Below are positions 42,519 through 54,886 of a stretch of DNA of 64,000 bases, piece by piece (position 1 is the stretch's first letter; every line of letters begins with the position of its first letter). A program made the position numbers and the translations under genes. The notes below the pieces were generated by a model. That model had not been told where the DNA came from. It did no database searches and saw only the letters and a list, made by a program, of their open reading frames with translations. Origin of the DNA: Hippasteria phrygiana (taxonomy: Eukaryota > Echinodermata > Asteroidea > Valvatida > Goniasteridae); assembly GCA_037893225.1 (NCBI GenBank), contig JAZGUH010000331.1:372001-436000 (forward strand), written 5' to 3'.

Positions 42519-44460
42519 TCTACCCCTGAGGCAGCATGCATAAACAACAACTTGAATGCTCGCGTAAGTGGGATTATGATTGGTGATCGGGGCCTTAACA
42601 AGGTCCAATCAGAATAGTTTTTATATTATTTACTCAGACCAGAATCTCCCTTTTAACAACACTTTTTTTTTTAATGTCGTACAATGGCGGTGAGTGAAAA
42701 CCGCGATTTTACATACAAAATGGTGATAAATTTTGCTAAAACTATGATTTTTCACCTTAAAAGTACGGGCCTTTTTTCACTAAAAATTCAATATTTTATA
42801 TCAGTTTGATGTAGAATTGTTTTCTTCTTTATATTCTTTTAAGAAATCAGAGTGTTGTTCCTCTTTTCAACGGTGTACGAAAATACGAGACGCGGTTTTT
42901 GATGGAAGTTCCCACAGCGGAAAAATCAGTGACTGTGTGAACGCTTGAAAAGGAGGGCTTACAATTTGATATGCTGATCAACTTCTGACTATATAATTTA
43001 TATCATTTCCCTCATCATTCTGGTCATCGACTGACTTGTGAGACAACATACGCAATCCAAAAACACTAAAACAATTCTGTTAGTCGGCATTTGGAATTTT
43101 TCATTTTTATCCTAACAAAAAAATCTAGCGAGAAAAAATCTGTTGTATGTAAAAGATCGCCATGTGAATTTTTATTTGCATTGCCCTGTGGAAACATCGC
43201 TTGTCCAGAAATCTTAAACGAAAAAGTGACACATGGACTATACGGTGTCGAAACTTCGAATTTTCTGATACCTTAGCAACCACTTTACATGGGGAAAATA
43301 ACCACATAGAATTTTTCCCCCGACACAAATTTCTGGCCATAGAATTTTTAGGGCTTGATTTATTACAAAATATTGATTTAAAGTAAATATTTTGTTTTAA
43401 ATTACGCCCGTAAAAACAGTTTAACTTGGCATCTAACAAGATCGCAAAAGATCATCATTATTAACAATGGCAAGAGATTTCAAACAACCTTCAGCAAAAG
43501 TGCCTTGTTCAAACAAATTAATTAAAAAGTTTTCTTGCCTGCTTTAAACTGGAAAATACTTAACAAGGTCAGGCTGGTCACATTACATAATGGTGTATCC
43601 CAGAATATCACCCCTTTCGTCTAGTGTTTTTTGAAAGGGCTGAAAGCAAGAGAACTTTATATTTTTTTATGTACGATTTCAATTTGGCTGCATTATTTCG
43701 TCTTTTTGAAAATTTAGCTTGGAACATGTGAAATGTTATTAGAGTTCACTTCGTGAAATTTTCTCCTATTGCTCATCGTAATCATTACTGTTTGGTCATG
43801 GAATGGTTAGGCCGTCAAAAAAGTTTCTTTTCAGCGCACTTCACGCACACAGATTAGACGAGCGGAGCCTACGTCACGTATCTTAAGTAAACAGCCCAAA
43901 CCGGGGGAATAATATGAATACAAGGGTTTAATACTTTTATTTTGCTTACTGTACATAAAGGTAAACAGTAAGAACCGCGCGCAAGCTGGTGTCCAATGAA
44001 ATGGCTTTATTTTGCTTAGGTAGTCCCTGTTAGCGAACAGACATGGCTTTTCACATGCAACAGGGACGATTTGTTTTTCTCCTTTAGCAGCTTATTATGG
44101 GCTGGCTTACGTCTACACAGTGATGTCATTGTTATAATAGGTACACTGGGCAATGCTCTTTCAAACGATACCGAACTTCACGAACTGGCATTAATCGAAT
44201 GGTAAGAAAATGCGCTTGGAACTCACCCCTTTTTTATATACCTAGACTAGTAATAATTTGCTTTGAAACCCAAAACACTTTGCACATGGGTTTCAATCGT
44301 AGAGGGAAGCTGGTGACAAATTAAGAGCAACTTGCATGGTAATGAAATTGCTCACATGCACAAAATCCACAACCACTGCTGATGCATTATCCTTTTGACA
44401 AATGACACTGGTGAATATCTAATAGGAGTGCAGTCGCAGAGCCATACTCCTGTGTTTTAA

Positions 44461-44770
44461 CCCCTTGTGGTTGGCTGTTACTGATGGAATGCGGAGGTGC
44501 CAGACTCTCAGTCGCAGCCGAGCATAAATGTGAACAATATAGGGACCACACTGAATAGAGTGGTCCTATTCATCTCACTCAGAGCCCCCTCCTTTCATGT
44601 GAATGAAAGCATTGTTTGAAAAAGCCCAATCTATTCATTACACTCCATTCAAGAACAATCTAGTTGAAACATGAACTGGTTTGTTTGAGCAGGAATGTGG
44701 CTATTCACATCAACCGGCCCAGGTGTCTTGCCTCACATCATGGCTATGGCCATCTTCTGGCTACAAGGGG
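44461..44770. mobile_element. TTAA-type MITE, second copy of the 25,915 family
   Basis: TTAA + CCCCTTGTGGTTGGC at the left and GGCTACAAGGGG + TTAT at the right. The interior matches the 25,915-26,236 element in reverse orientation. Confidence 0.7.
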
Positions 44771-44784
44771 TTATTATACTTCTA

Positions 44785-46381
44785 GGGCCGATTTCACAAA
44801 ACTCTTCTCATCTTAGGATCAATCCTAGGATTTAAGAAGAGTCCCAGCTATAAGATCAATCTTACGTACATAAGGTCGATCCTAAGATCGATTTCACAAA
44901 ACCCATCTTAAGCAGGACGCGTCGGAAATATATTAAAACCGTAAGATATTTAGTGAATGAGGCTACATTTGCATAAGCGACGACTATTTAATATCTGTAT
45001 TGCTGTGTTATGAAACGGCCGTCGGAACCTTCTGCACTCGACATGATTCAAGATGGCTGATAGGCGACTTGACGTACAACTTTTTGGTTCCAAACTTTTT
45101 GGGAAATGTCGTCTGCAAACTCAATATTAATAAACAACCACTACATCCGAATAAAAGGTTTCTATTCGTGAAATTACAAAATGACAGATATAATATAATC
45201 TGTAGCGTGGTTACGCAATATATTTACATATCAATACAGTGACTAATAGTGGTGCTAAACAAAATTAAAACAAAACGCTTGCAGGCGGTATGCATGCTAT
45301 TGGCATTATTAATATTATTAACAGTCGTTAGAACAAATGATTAACGTCCGTTTATTATTTTCTAATTACCCGTGTTTCATGTTGTATTTGTTCACCAACC
45401 CTGTCTAGCAGTTGTATAATATCCCCTTCCTCGTGAATCTGTATCTACGGACAATTTCCTCGATGTTCAAACTCGGGGTGTGCATTGGAACTGGGTACCC
45501 GAAAACCCGACCGTTCATGTCAGAAACCGGTTCCAGATTATGAAATCGAGTACCCGTACAACTTTACATTATCACATAGTTACTTCCCAGACAATGAAAA
45601 AGGAAAGGTTCTGAATGTTATTTGTCGGGAATTTTCAAAATTAAAACTGGACTATGTGGAAAAACAGCACAGATTTCACATTTATGATGCTCATGAAAGT
45701 TGACAATAAAGGGAATTTACTGGTCCTTGTTTTTGCAGTTTGGGTATGGATAAGAGCCTCGACGAGACATAATAGCATGCCTCAATCCACAATAAATAGA
45801 ACTGTATAATGCTTCCGGACATTAGGCAAAGGTAAAGAAGTGATCATGTTTACTGGACAGGCATGACTGGAGATTTTCAGAATTTTGTCTGAATTCAGAG
45901 AAAGATATTATTAAACTTCAGGGATTGGAAGTTTTGGGTTGAGTTTCTTTACCGGGTACCCGGGTACCCGGGTACCCGGGTACCCATATTTTTTTCAATC
46001 GGGTACCCGGTTCTTTTAATACCCGTAAATGCACACCCCTAGTTTAAACTATCTAACGGATTCTGTCTGTCACAAAAGAATCGTTCTTTTCTTAACGCCC
46101 GTCTGGCTTCGTGGTCAGCCAACAGTAGCAGCGCCATTATTGCACAAAGCAGTCAGCAACGTACGTACGTTAGTACAAATAGAACACAAATTCGTCAGTT
46201 AAGATGACCCACACACCGATCTTGAGTTAAAAATGGTTCTGCCATGTTGTCAAGGTAGTTATGACGTGTTAAAACCTTCTTATCTTTTGTAAAATCGTTC
46301 TTAGGACACGTCACAAGTTAGGACAAGTTACTCTTCCTAACTGGAGATAAGACGCGTCTTAGCGCTTTGTGAAATCGGCCC
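44785..46381. mobile_element. DNA transposon-like element with GGGCCGATTTCACAAA inverted ends
   Basis: GGGCCGATTTCACAAA at 44,785 is mirrored by TTTGTGAAATCGGCCC ending at 46,381. Subterminal repeats (TCTTAGGATCAATCCTAGG and similar) line the left end and ACGCGTCTTAGCG the right. No transposase was found. A hAT-like MITE is nested inside it. The target duplication is unclear (CTA versus CTG). Confidence 0.65.
45473..46041. mobile_element. hAT-like MITE with GGGTACCC-rich interior
   Basis: Terminal inverted repeats TCGGGGTGTGCATT / AATGCACACCCCTA are flanked by 8-bp duplications GTTCAAAC (45,465-45,472) and GTTTAAAC (46,042-46,049, one mismatch). The right part has tandem GGGTACCC. It is non-coding. 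Confidence 0.8.
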
Positions 46382-46417
46382 CTGATAATGTAAACAACAG
46401 CAGAAACCATCACTCAC

Positions 46418-46567
46418 CTGGAAGCGGCTTTCAACCAACGCTTGGAATTGTTTGCGTTTGGCTGAGGACAAGCCTGCATCTTTGACCATCTGCTGCCAGC
46501 TTTGGATCTGTCTGTTCCTTTCAGCCAAAGCCTTCTCAAATCTCACCGGCAAACCACCAGGTATATC
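46418..46567 (-). CDS. TBCCD1: TBCCD1-like gene, penultimate exon
   Basis: A 150-bp exon (50 codons, phase 0 at both ends) with acceptor CTGATAG and donor GTGAGTG on the minus strand. It encodes DIPGGLPVRFEKAL and WQQMVKDAGL with KRKQFQALVE, a helical C-terminal segment conserved in TBCCD1. It joins the 25,655-25,729 exon across the 20.7-kb intron. Confidence 0.9.
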
Positions 46568-46760
46568 CTATCAGGGAAATTATGAAAACCAGAATATAAA
46601 TGGATTGTACCATATACGGCTACATAAAATTCCTACAATGATAAGTTGCCAGATTCAGTGAAGGCTTTGGTCTCATACATATTGTACACAAACCTATGGA
46701 AAGCTGGAAAAATACACCAGGCATACAGTTTTATGTTGGAGTTTTAAAGTGATTTACAAT

Positions 46761-47053
46761 CAGGGCTGTGTATCAGAACCGGGTACCCGAGTACCTGACC
46801 ACTCATGTCAGGAACAGGTTCCAAATTACGGAATAATCTTGTAACCGAATTAACATATTACTTAGTAATTTCTCAGACAATGAAAAAGAAAGTTTTTGAA
46901 TGTCATTTGTGGGAAAATTTCAACATAAAAAGCAATGTACATGGAAAAACAAAATTTGATTATAAACACTTATGATGCTTGCGGTAATGCAATTTAAACA
47001 ATATGAACAGCACAGGTACCGATTCCCATACTGCTCATAAACGTACACCCCTA
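46761..47053. mobile_element. hAT-like MITE related to 45,473-46,041
   Basis: Starts CAGGGCTGTGTATC and ends GTACACCCCTA; flanked by TTTACAAT (46,753-46,760) and TTCACAAT (47,054-47,061), an 8-bp duplication with one mismatch. It contains CCGGGTACCCGAGTACC. Confidence 0.8.
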
Positions 47054-47061
47054 TTCACAAT

Positions 47062-47950
47062 TATTAAGACTCTTGTAAGAGTATGCCCTCCTGAAACTTT
47101 CTCAACTCAACTCCCTGGGTAACATACAGTTCAGCCATAATTGACCTCACACAGTAACTAACTGTGCCCTCACAGCCACCCATTTTCTACTGGGTGGAGA
47201 GCAATGGCATATCCAGGAGAGGAAAACTTTCCCCCAGGTGACATCCGGTAGAATCCACTATCATGAACATCGTGGGATCCATAAAAAAACATTTCACTAG
47301 AGTGGTTGATCATTAAAGCGAATAATGGTATGTATTGAATACATCAATCTTGGAGCCAAAAAGGATGTTCGTTATAGCTAAATGTTCAGTATAGCAGTGT
47401 TCGTTATAGCAACATTGTACTGTATTGGCAACATTTTTTTATAGAAATTGAAAGCACCACTTCTATACCTAGCAAGATATGGGACCATGTGGCATCCCCC
47501 CCTCTTGTCCCTATACCCACTCCAGACTATTATTACCCAACACATCTCCCCCCCCCCATATCTGAAAGGAATTCCTGAGATTCCGGGAACACAATGACCA
47601 ACACGAAAGAGGGGTGGGGGTTCCCTCTGTCCCATATCTTGCTTCAGATGACCACTTCACAACCTGTACAGGGAAAAGTCTGTGGTCACAGTTTTATAAT
47701 TTTTTTCCATTTGTTTTCCTGGATCCAAAAGGATCATTCCACCATACCATTTCCCACAAAGATTTTAAGTAAATTACTTTTATTTACTAGCAGTGTTGTT
47801 CACTAAAAAAAAGTGTAAACATTCTACTTCTGTCATTGAGATTCGTTTCGTTTTGTTGTGATGATGTCCCCCACTTTTTGTTCAGATTTTTGTTACATAA
47901 AAAATGTGCAATTTTATACAGTTGGTACTTACTTTCAGACACTTTCTTTT
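47062..47950. other. Intron sequence, no gene seen
   Basis: Mixed unique and low-complexity sequence (poly-C near 47,548-47,558). No exon with conserved coding and splice signals was recognised. Confidence 0.5.
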
Positions 47951-47954
47951 AATG

Positions 47955-48154
47955 CGGATGACGCCATATGGCGTCCAAAAAAAGTGCCACCAGGCCGGAT
48001 GACGCAATTTGCTGCTGTTTGTGCAGTTTCAATCTATTGTTGGAATATTGTTTATGTTACGCTTGACTGCACAAACACATTGTAGCGGTGCGCCTGGCTG
48101 CCAGAACCGCCGCGACACCCCGACGTCTCCCGTAAAAAAAACTTACTCAAGGGG
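47955..48154. mobile_element. Copy 2 of the 26,850 TTAA MITE, left end truncated
   Basis: Shares GGATGACGCCATATGGCGT and CACCAGGCCGGATGACGC. The right end ACTCAAGGGG is followed by TTAA (48,155-48,158). The CCCCTTACGTA start is missing after the left TTAA. Confidence 0.8.
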
Positions 48155-48511
48155 TTAAAGTAAGCTTAATGACACTTCCAACCTTTCAAAACAAATGTTT
48201 TAATTTAAGACAAAGCAGCATTTATTTCGCACAATTGAAAAAAAATACCTACGTCACATGTGGTGTCACCGCAATTTTATAGCAATCAATTGAATTTGAA
48301 ATTTGTACTGTTATGTAACACTTTTTGTCCCAACCTGGTGGAATGACCCAAAACCTGGATACGCTTCTGGTGGAGAGAAACAACTGCAGTAAAATGTCCT
48401 ACTCAGGGACATAAGATGCATGATCATCTCGCTGGATTTGATCTGACACGTGGAAGACCTGTCTCCCAGTGATAATACTCCACCTGCAATGGCAGGGTTC
48501 CATACACTTAC
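48155..48511. other. Intron sequence between MITE and exon
   Basis: No feature other than the donor side of the 48,512-48,609 exon. A long minus-strand ORF here is mostly intron read-through. Confidence 0.5.
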
Positions 48512-48609
48512 CGTTGTTTCTCCTTGCATCTCAAAAGGAATCACAAAAGTGAAGAAGTCCTTTGGTTTCATCAACTCATACACCGGATTGTCCTCTTGGT
48601 GATCAGGTC
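48512..48609 (-). CDS. TBCCD1: TBCCD1-like gene, internal exon
   Basis: A 98-bp exon with acceptor TTTCCAG and donor GTAAGTG (minus strand). It encodes DHQEDNPVYELMKPKDFF followed by TFVIPFEMQGETT; the PFEM-G-TT motif leading to IPGGLP in the next exon is a TBCCD1 signature. Phase 1 in, phase 0 out, matching neighbours. Confidence 0.9.
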
Positions 48610-48663
48610 CTGGAAACAAACAAAAAGAACAACTCGTACCAATTTCACTTAAATAATCGGAAA

Positions 48664-48995
48664 TTCCTAAAATTGGTGGCATGGGTGGCTTGTGCGTAAA
48701 GTGCTTGCCTCTCACCAATGTGGCCCGGGTTCGATTCCCGGCTCGGACCATACATGTATGTGAGTAGAGTTGTGCATTGGTTCTCTCCTGTGCCACGAGG
48801 GTTTTTCTCTGGGTCCTTCCGGCTTTCCTCCCTCCGGAAAAATCTAACACTTTCGATCTCTAGCTGTGCTCCGTGGTCATATATGGGTCGATGTGGCCGG
48901 CTGCCAGAAGCGCCTTTACGTGCCAGCGACTCGACCACGTTGTAGCCGCGTCCTTCGCAATTCAGCATCCCAGCTGCGAGTAAGGACGATTAGCT
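48664..48995 (+). mobile_element. Second tRNA-derived SINE family
   Basis: The head has an A-box-like GGCTTGTGCGTAAAGTGC and the B-box GGGTTCGATTCCC, typical of RNA polymerase III promoters. The body contains TTTTTCTCTGGGTCCTTCCG and GGCTTTCCTCCCTCCGG. It is unrelated to the 313-bp SINE units. The insert is in the intron just upstream of the 48,609 acceptor. Confidence 0.7.
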
Positions 48996-49011
48996 TCCCA
49001 AATTATTATTG

Positions 49012-51371
49012 GCTTTTCCGAAATTTTTCGGAAAAGCCTTTGTTTTTGTTCTGATTTTTTTTTTTCTTCTTCTTCTCCTTCTTGTTCTTCTATCAAAAAT
49101 GCCATAGACAAAGCACACGTTTTATTCTCGCCGCCACTTTTGCCATTAAACAGACTTCAATCTTAATGAGAGTTTGCATAGACTTGGACCCTATACCGAA
49201 GTAGTGCCTATTACTCTGACGTCATGATGACGTCATCACGTGGCACGTGATGACGTCATCTCAAAAGTGCGTTTTTGAAGGGCCTATATCTAGAGAACCG
49301 TACGTCCGATTGAGCTCAAACTTGGTTTGTTGGTGGACCGGCTTGTGTTATAGATGAAAATCGACGTGACGTCATATTGACGTCATCATACGATTTTGCA
49401 GTAATTTTTAAAGTTTTGAACCCTTAAGCCATATCTCATCAACTGAACATGCTAATTTCGAAATTCTTTTGTAATAGGTTTGTTAGATCATAGATACTTA
49501 CATATAAATGTGAAAAATGTATGACGTCATCATGACGTCATCATGACGTCATCAAAAATGTGCTTTTTTGAAACACATATAAGGGTAGGTCCGATCGTCA
49601 CAAAAATTGGTGGGTAAGCAGATATTGTCACTAGCATGCAAAATCCGAAGTGACGTCATGATGACGTCATCGGCTGATTTTCTATGATTTCTTTAATGTT
49701 TCAAATTTCATTATACACTCAAAAACTTACACTGTCATTGATCAGATTGACTACAAACTCGATCCAGGCCAAGACCACGTTGCAAATGTTTGCTTCGACA
49801 AGTACAGTTGTGATGACGTCATCGTGGGTCACGTGACGTCATCTTAAAGGTGCACACTTTAAGGTCCTATATCTAGAGAACCGTACGTCCGATTGGGTGC
49901 AGTCTTAATGCTGATAGGCCAGGATTTGTTACAGATAAAAAAAATTGATGTGACGTCATGATGACGTCATGATGACGTCATCTAGAGGTCATTAAATTCA
50001 AGTCAAAATTTGGTATATTTAACAATCTCTTATGACAAAAACCTTCGGAAGTGTTATACACTGTATTTTTGTGTACCTAATTCCAAGTTCTTATGATCAT
50101 AGCTCACTCCAGCGTCAAAATATACCCATTTCAATATTTAGCCCCCAAACAATATAACAAAGGAATTCTGGGAAGGCAGTGTAACCATGGGTGTCATGTT
50201 GCACGTTTCTACAATCCAACGTAAACGTGTGTGGAGTTGCGCTGTAAGAGCAAAGTCAGTGTAGAGTGTTTGTGGCCTGGCGGGGTGCGATACAAAGTGA
50301 TACACGCAGCTCTGCAGTGCATGCAGCGTGTACCAATGGTGTAAGGTGGCTCAGAAGGGACATCGCAAATCGTGGGATATCAAAAATCCCATAGGCAATG
50401 CACGTTTCATTCTCGCCGGCGCTTTTGCCAGTAAACAGATCTTTCATCTTGATGAAAGTTTGCGTAGACTGAGACCCTGTGCTGAAATCGTGCATATTGC
50501 TCTGACGTCATGATGATGTCATCACGTGTCACATGACGTCATCTTAAAGGTGCATTTTTGAAGGGCCTATATTTAGAGAACCGTAGGTCTGATTAGATCA
50601 AACGTGGTAGGCTGGTAGGTGAGCATGTTATAGATGAAAATTGATGTGACGTCATGATGACGTCATCATACGATTTTATAGTATTGTTAAAGTTTTTGGA
50701 CCTTAAAGCCATATATCATCAACAGAACATGCTAATTTAGAAATTCTTTTTGTAATAGGTTTGTTAGATCATACATGTACATAATTGTATATAAATGTGT
50801 GTTGTCATGAGGACGTCATCAAAAAATGTGCTTTTTTGAAACACGTATAAGGGTACATCCGATCGTCACGAAAATTGGTGGGTATACAGATATTGTCACA
50901 AGAATGCAAACTCCGAAGTGACGTCATGATGATGTCATTATGTGTCACGTGACGTCACCTTAAAGGTGCGTTTTTAAAAGGGGCCATATCTAGACAGTTG
51001 TTGGACCGATTAGGGTGAAACCTGGTATGTTAAAAGGCCGGTAATTGAATATGATTTTAACATGGTTACGTTCTTGAATCTGTAAGCCATATCCCGTCAA
51101 CAGAACAAACTACTTTCGAAATTCTTTTTGAAATAAGTTTGTTAGGTCATAAATAATATGTAAAAAATAGAGGCGATTGATGTGGAACATCATAATGACG
51201 TTATTAAAGGCGAAATTTATAGACACATATAAATTGGTAGATCCGTCGGATTGTCACGAAACTTGGTGGGTAGTCGAATTTCTCATTAGTAGGCAATATT
51301 CTAAGTGACATTATAGCAAATAATATGGAAAAGCCCTATGTTCTGTTTAGGAAACAGACATATAGCTCTCG
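49012..51371 (+). mobile_element. CRE-rich Helitron-like element
   Basis: About twenty TGACGTCA palindromes, many in TGACGTCATGATGACGTCAT pairs or triplets, spread over 49,208-50,955. The right end has a hairpin CTGTTTAGGAAACAG (51,343-51,357), then GCTCTCG (close to the GCTCTAG of the 979 terminus), then a TTA microsatellite. The left end has a hairpin (GGCTTTTCCGAAA/TTTCGGAAAAGCC) at 49,012-49,041. No ORF is recognised. Confidence 0.6.
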
Positions 51372-52850
51372 TTATTATTATTATTATTATTATTATAAAA
51401 GTGGAAACAAGTGAGTGCCTGAACCCACTGCTGAAGGCTGCAATTGAAATCTTTTATTATGAGGCATCAGTTTTGTTCGGGGGGGGGGGCAACATTTTTT
51501 CCTACATAAAGCAACTCAAACTGATTCTCCGTACCTGAAATTATCATCTAAAAACTCCGACCTTCATGAGCAGGATGACCCAGATATTGAACCCATGACC
51601 TTGATGTGATCTGGTTTGGGGATCAAGTGGCCACAAGGTCACAGATTCAACATCCGTTTTTTTTCCAGGTCAGAAACTTTGGTGATTAAATGTTTGAACA
51701 ATTACTTGGATCAAAATCAGGGGTGAGATTTGAGGAAACGAAAAATCCACGAAACATTCGGAGGCATTTGACTTGTATGGCGTTGCTGAAAACTGCATTA
51801 GAAAAACTATTTTCTACCAAAATATACGGTTCAAAATTGCAAAAATACCGTAATTACAATGAAAAGAAGACTGTTCTGGGTTGCAGAGGTCCTTTTAGAA
51901 TAATAACAATTTAAGGAAAAAAAGAATCTTCCGGAAATCTGGAAGACTTCTCACCAAAAATCCTGCAATCAGGAAAAGTCCGGAGAAATCACAGCAATGC
52001 AAAATACCAACACAGGTGAACTTTCGCCTAATTAATTGGTTTTAATTGTATATCTGTAAAGCACCTTGAGAGTCAAATTTGTTGGCCTGCAACTCTCCCC
52101 TTTACTTGACAGCTTTCCTCATCTCCTCTTGGTGGACTGTCAATGTTGTGCTATACAATTTACATGTACATGTGCATGTACATGCATAACGATTTTAGAC
52201 TACAGTATATTGTTTGTCTGTTTGACTGTCTGTTGTGTGTGTTTCTAAGTCTGTTTGTGTATGTCTCTCTATCTGTTGTCGCTGTCATCCTGTTTGAATT
52301 TGTGCCATGTGTGTCTGGGTTTGTATATATGTCCATCTGCCTGTCCATTCGTATGTCTCATGTTTAATTGCCTGTTTGATATTTTTGTTTGTTTTTATTC
52401 AACCAGAATATGAGTCTTGTCTACTGTTGGTCCGTTCATTTGTCCTTTTGTTGTGTGTTTTTCCACTCTGTTGTTTAAGTCTTTTTAAGTATTTTTGTGT
52501 GGTCGTTTAAGTCTCTTTGTCGTGGTCGTCTCGCTGTTTCTTTTAAAGATTTCTTCTTTTAAAGATTTCTTATTGTGTAATTTTTGATGTGTTTTAATGC
52601 TTTTTGGTTTTTATTGTATTTTTGTGAAGCGCCTTCAGGGTAAATTTTTGACGGATTAGACGCTATGTAAGAATTAGTTATTATTACTTTATTATTATTA
52701 TTGTTAATTCTTAAACTCATTAGAGAAAGAAAATCAATGGATCTAAATCTCTTCAAAAAAGTACTTTCTATGCTTTGAGAAATTTCTTCTCAACTTACAA
52801 CTCACAACCCACGTGACACAGGGGACCAAATAAAATTGTGTTTATTTTCC
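51372..52850. other. Intron sequence with low-complexity T/G-rich tract
   Basis: A TTA microsatellite (51,372-51,392), a G-run (51,480-51,489), a MITE-like fragment from 51,718 to about 51,990, and a TGTCTGTTTG-like tract at 52,195-52,520. No gene seen. Confidence 0.5.
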
Positions 52851-52852
52851 GT

Positions 52853-53262
52853 CAAACAATCCACAAGGGAAACTGACTAGGTAAATTTGAATACATTTCA
52901 AAGAAAACTGGCAGGAGTGGGATTCGAACCTGCGACCTCCTTTTGAAAATGTATTCAAATTTACCTAGTCAGTTTCCCTTGTGGATTGTTTGACGAATTG
53001 TAAGTTAAAAAGTCGTATCCTCATTGAGCGATCCCCACAATGTCTCTTCCCAGGTTGTATCGTAAAATTGGGTGTGATCCCTGGCTATATGGCATTCTGG
53101 GTTTATGACTTCTAACTAGCGCCCACCCGAACAAAGATACTGACAATTTGGGAGACCGCCAACACAGGGCAAGATAGCTCAGTTGGTAGAGCGCCGGTAC
53201 GGTATTCCGGAGGTCGCAGGTTCGAATCCCGCTCCTGCCAGTTTTCTTTGTTCAATTTGAAA
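52853..53262. repeat. tRNA-derived SINE, foldback copy
   Basis: A truncated minus-strand head (about 52,909-52,940) is joined head-to-head to a full plus-strand unit whose tRNA-like head is at 53,168-53,240. CACAAGGGAAACTGACTAGG and its complement mark the ends. Same family as 16,585-19,098. It lies 50 bp from a TBCCD1 splice donor. Confidence 0.85.
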
Positions 53263-53313
53263 ATGTTTCTATTTTCATTATTATTGCTGCTAATATTCTC
53301 AACACGTACTCAC

Positions 53314-53489
53314 CAATGCAGAGGGGCTGATCCCACACATTGGGATGCTCACTGAGTCCCAGCTGAGCCATGTGCTGTTGCATCATGGGATAGTGGGTGT
53401 GGTAAGGGGCAAGTATTATGGTGTCGTTCCCACTCAGCAGAAGGGGACAGGTTGGCGTCAGAAGATGAAGGGTGCAGAGGGTAGAACCA
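53314..53489 (-). CDS. TBCCD1: TBCCD1-like gene, TBCC-domain end exon
   Basis: A 176-bp exon with acceptor TTGCTAG and donor GTGAGTACG. It encodes GSTLCTLHLLTPTCPLLLSG and NDTIILAPYHTHYPMMQQHM, then NVWDQPLCIG. The LSGN..I..APYHTHYP segment is the end of the beta-helical TBCC-type domain of TBCCD1. Phase is 2 in (completing AG+T) and 1 out. Confidence 0.92.
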
Positions 53490-54886
53490 CTAGCAATTTG
53501 AATAAAAGATAAAAGAGTGGTTTAATATCACTTCTAAATACCCGAGACAGTTCAACTGTTCCTATTGGTCGAGAGAAGGTCACGTGGGTGGTTTTAAAAT
53601 GGCCGATAAAATACCAACAGGTTTAAACACTTTTTCTAGTGTCACATGAAATTGAGACTCCTATGAAATGGTACCTTTTATTGGCACGACCATACACTTT
53701 TCTAATTACACAAGCGGAATATTACCGATAAGTCCGTATTTACAGTCCATAAATTCACACTACACCAGCACCGCTGCGTTCTGCGCCACATCACGCCATG
53801 TCGCACACGCGCTTTACGTGCACATCAATTTCCATATAAGGAAATTTTTAGCACAACTCATCTGGATGCTGATAATGGACTCTTGCCTTCGGATCGGGTC
53901 ATTATCAGCATCCAGGCCCCAAGGCGGTTTCAAACATACTTGTTTAAAACCGGCCCCGCACATATTTATTCCCTTATAAATATACTGGACAGCCTGATGC
54001 AATGAATACTAGCATCTCTCTGATACTGGTTGAAACCTTTTAACCTATCGACAAGCCCAATGACATATCAAAAGGAAGGTTTATCATCTTCATGCATTAA
54101 CTGTTAAGGGCGCTTAAGTGTGGGTACTTACATCCGAGTGGCAAAGTCAAGCTTCACATGAGATTATGTTGAATGTACCCCAGTGTGTGCTAGCTCCTTA
54201 ATTATTTTGGCATTTTCAGTACTTGTGTTCCTGAGCAAGACATGTTACCACTAATTGCTTCGCTCTATCCAGGAGTGTGGGAAGAGTTGTGTTTGAATAA
54301 GCCCTTTGCAGAAGGCAGAATTGATTCCATGCACATCGTGTTCCGCTCTCAGTGACAATGCAACAATTACTGTAAAGTGTGAAAATTCCTGCAGCACTTT
54401 CTGCAGCATGCACAAAGGATTGTGTTCCAGAAGATATACGTTTGCAAACATAACAAAAAATATATATATTAGGAAATACCTTACTTGACTGTAAGTACAT
54501 GTAAATAACAGTCTCAAGCATCCTTTGAAATCACGGCACCTGGCGTGCTGTCATTTTTAAGTGTTGGAAAAAAAGTCACTTTTTCAAATATTGCCCTCAA
54601 TTTACCAACTTTAGTATCAAAAGTCCACATTTTGTTTGCCAATGATTACACATCTGTGAATGGGTGCAAGCCAGCTATACTATTTCCTCTACCTGATAAT
54701 TCCCTATCATCTTTTAGAGCAGTGTCAGGAATTAGACTACAAGAACAGCATTTAGTTCTCTTTGTTTCCCAGCATCTATGCACACAAAACTTTAAACGGG
54801 TCAGTGTTACAGTATTTGCTATAAAATACTAACCCCCAAATCCACTCATTTCTGAAAATTACAGCAAAAGCAAATTTTGTATACTA
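53490..54886. other. Intron sequence, no gene seen
   Basis: Unique-looking AT-balanced sequence without conserved coding or recognised repeats. Confidence 0.5.

Larger units (their letters stand above)
41722..44456. other. Intron sequence right of the palindromic element
   Basis: No gene is supported. A ~20-bp tandem repeat (CTTTCGCGATCGGTGATGG, about six imperfect copies) lies at 42,025-42,145. A possible hAT-like MITE lies at 42,308-42,518. The rest is AT-rich with short chance ORFs only. Confidence 0.5.

Noticed and set aside
45485..45703. 72-aa ORF
   Set aside because: It lies wholly within a hAT-like MITE next to its terminal repeat.
48311..48850. 179-aa minus-strand ORF as a complete gene
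   Set aside because: Only 48,512-48,609 is supported, as a TBCCD1 exon with proper splice signals; the rest is intron and SINE.
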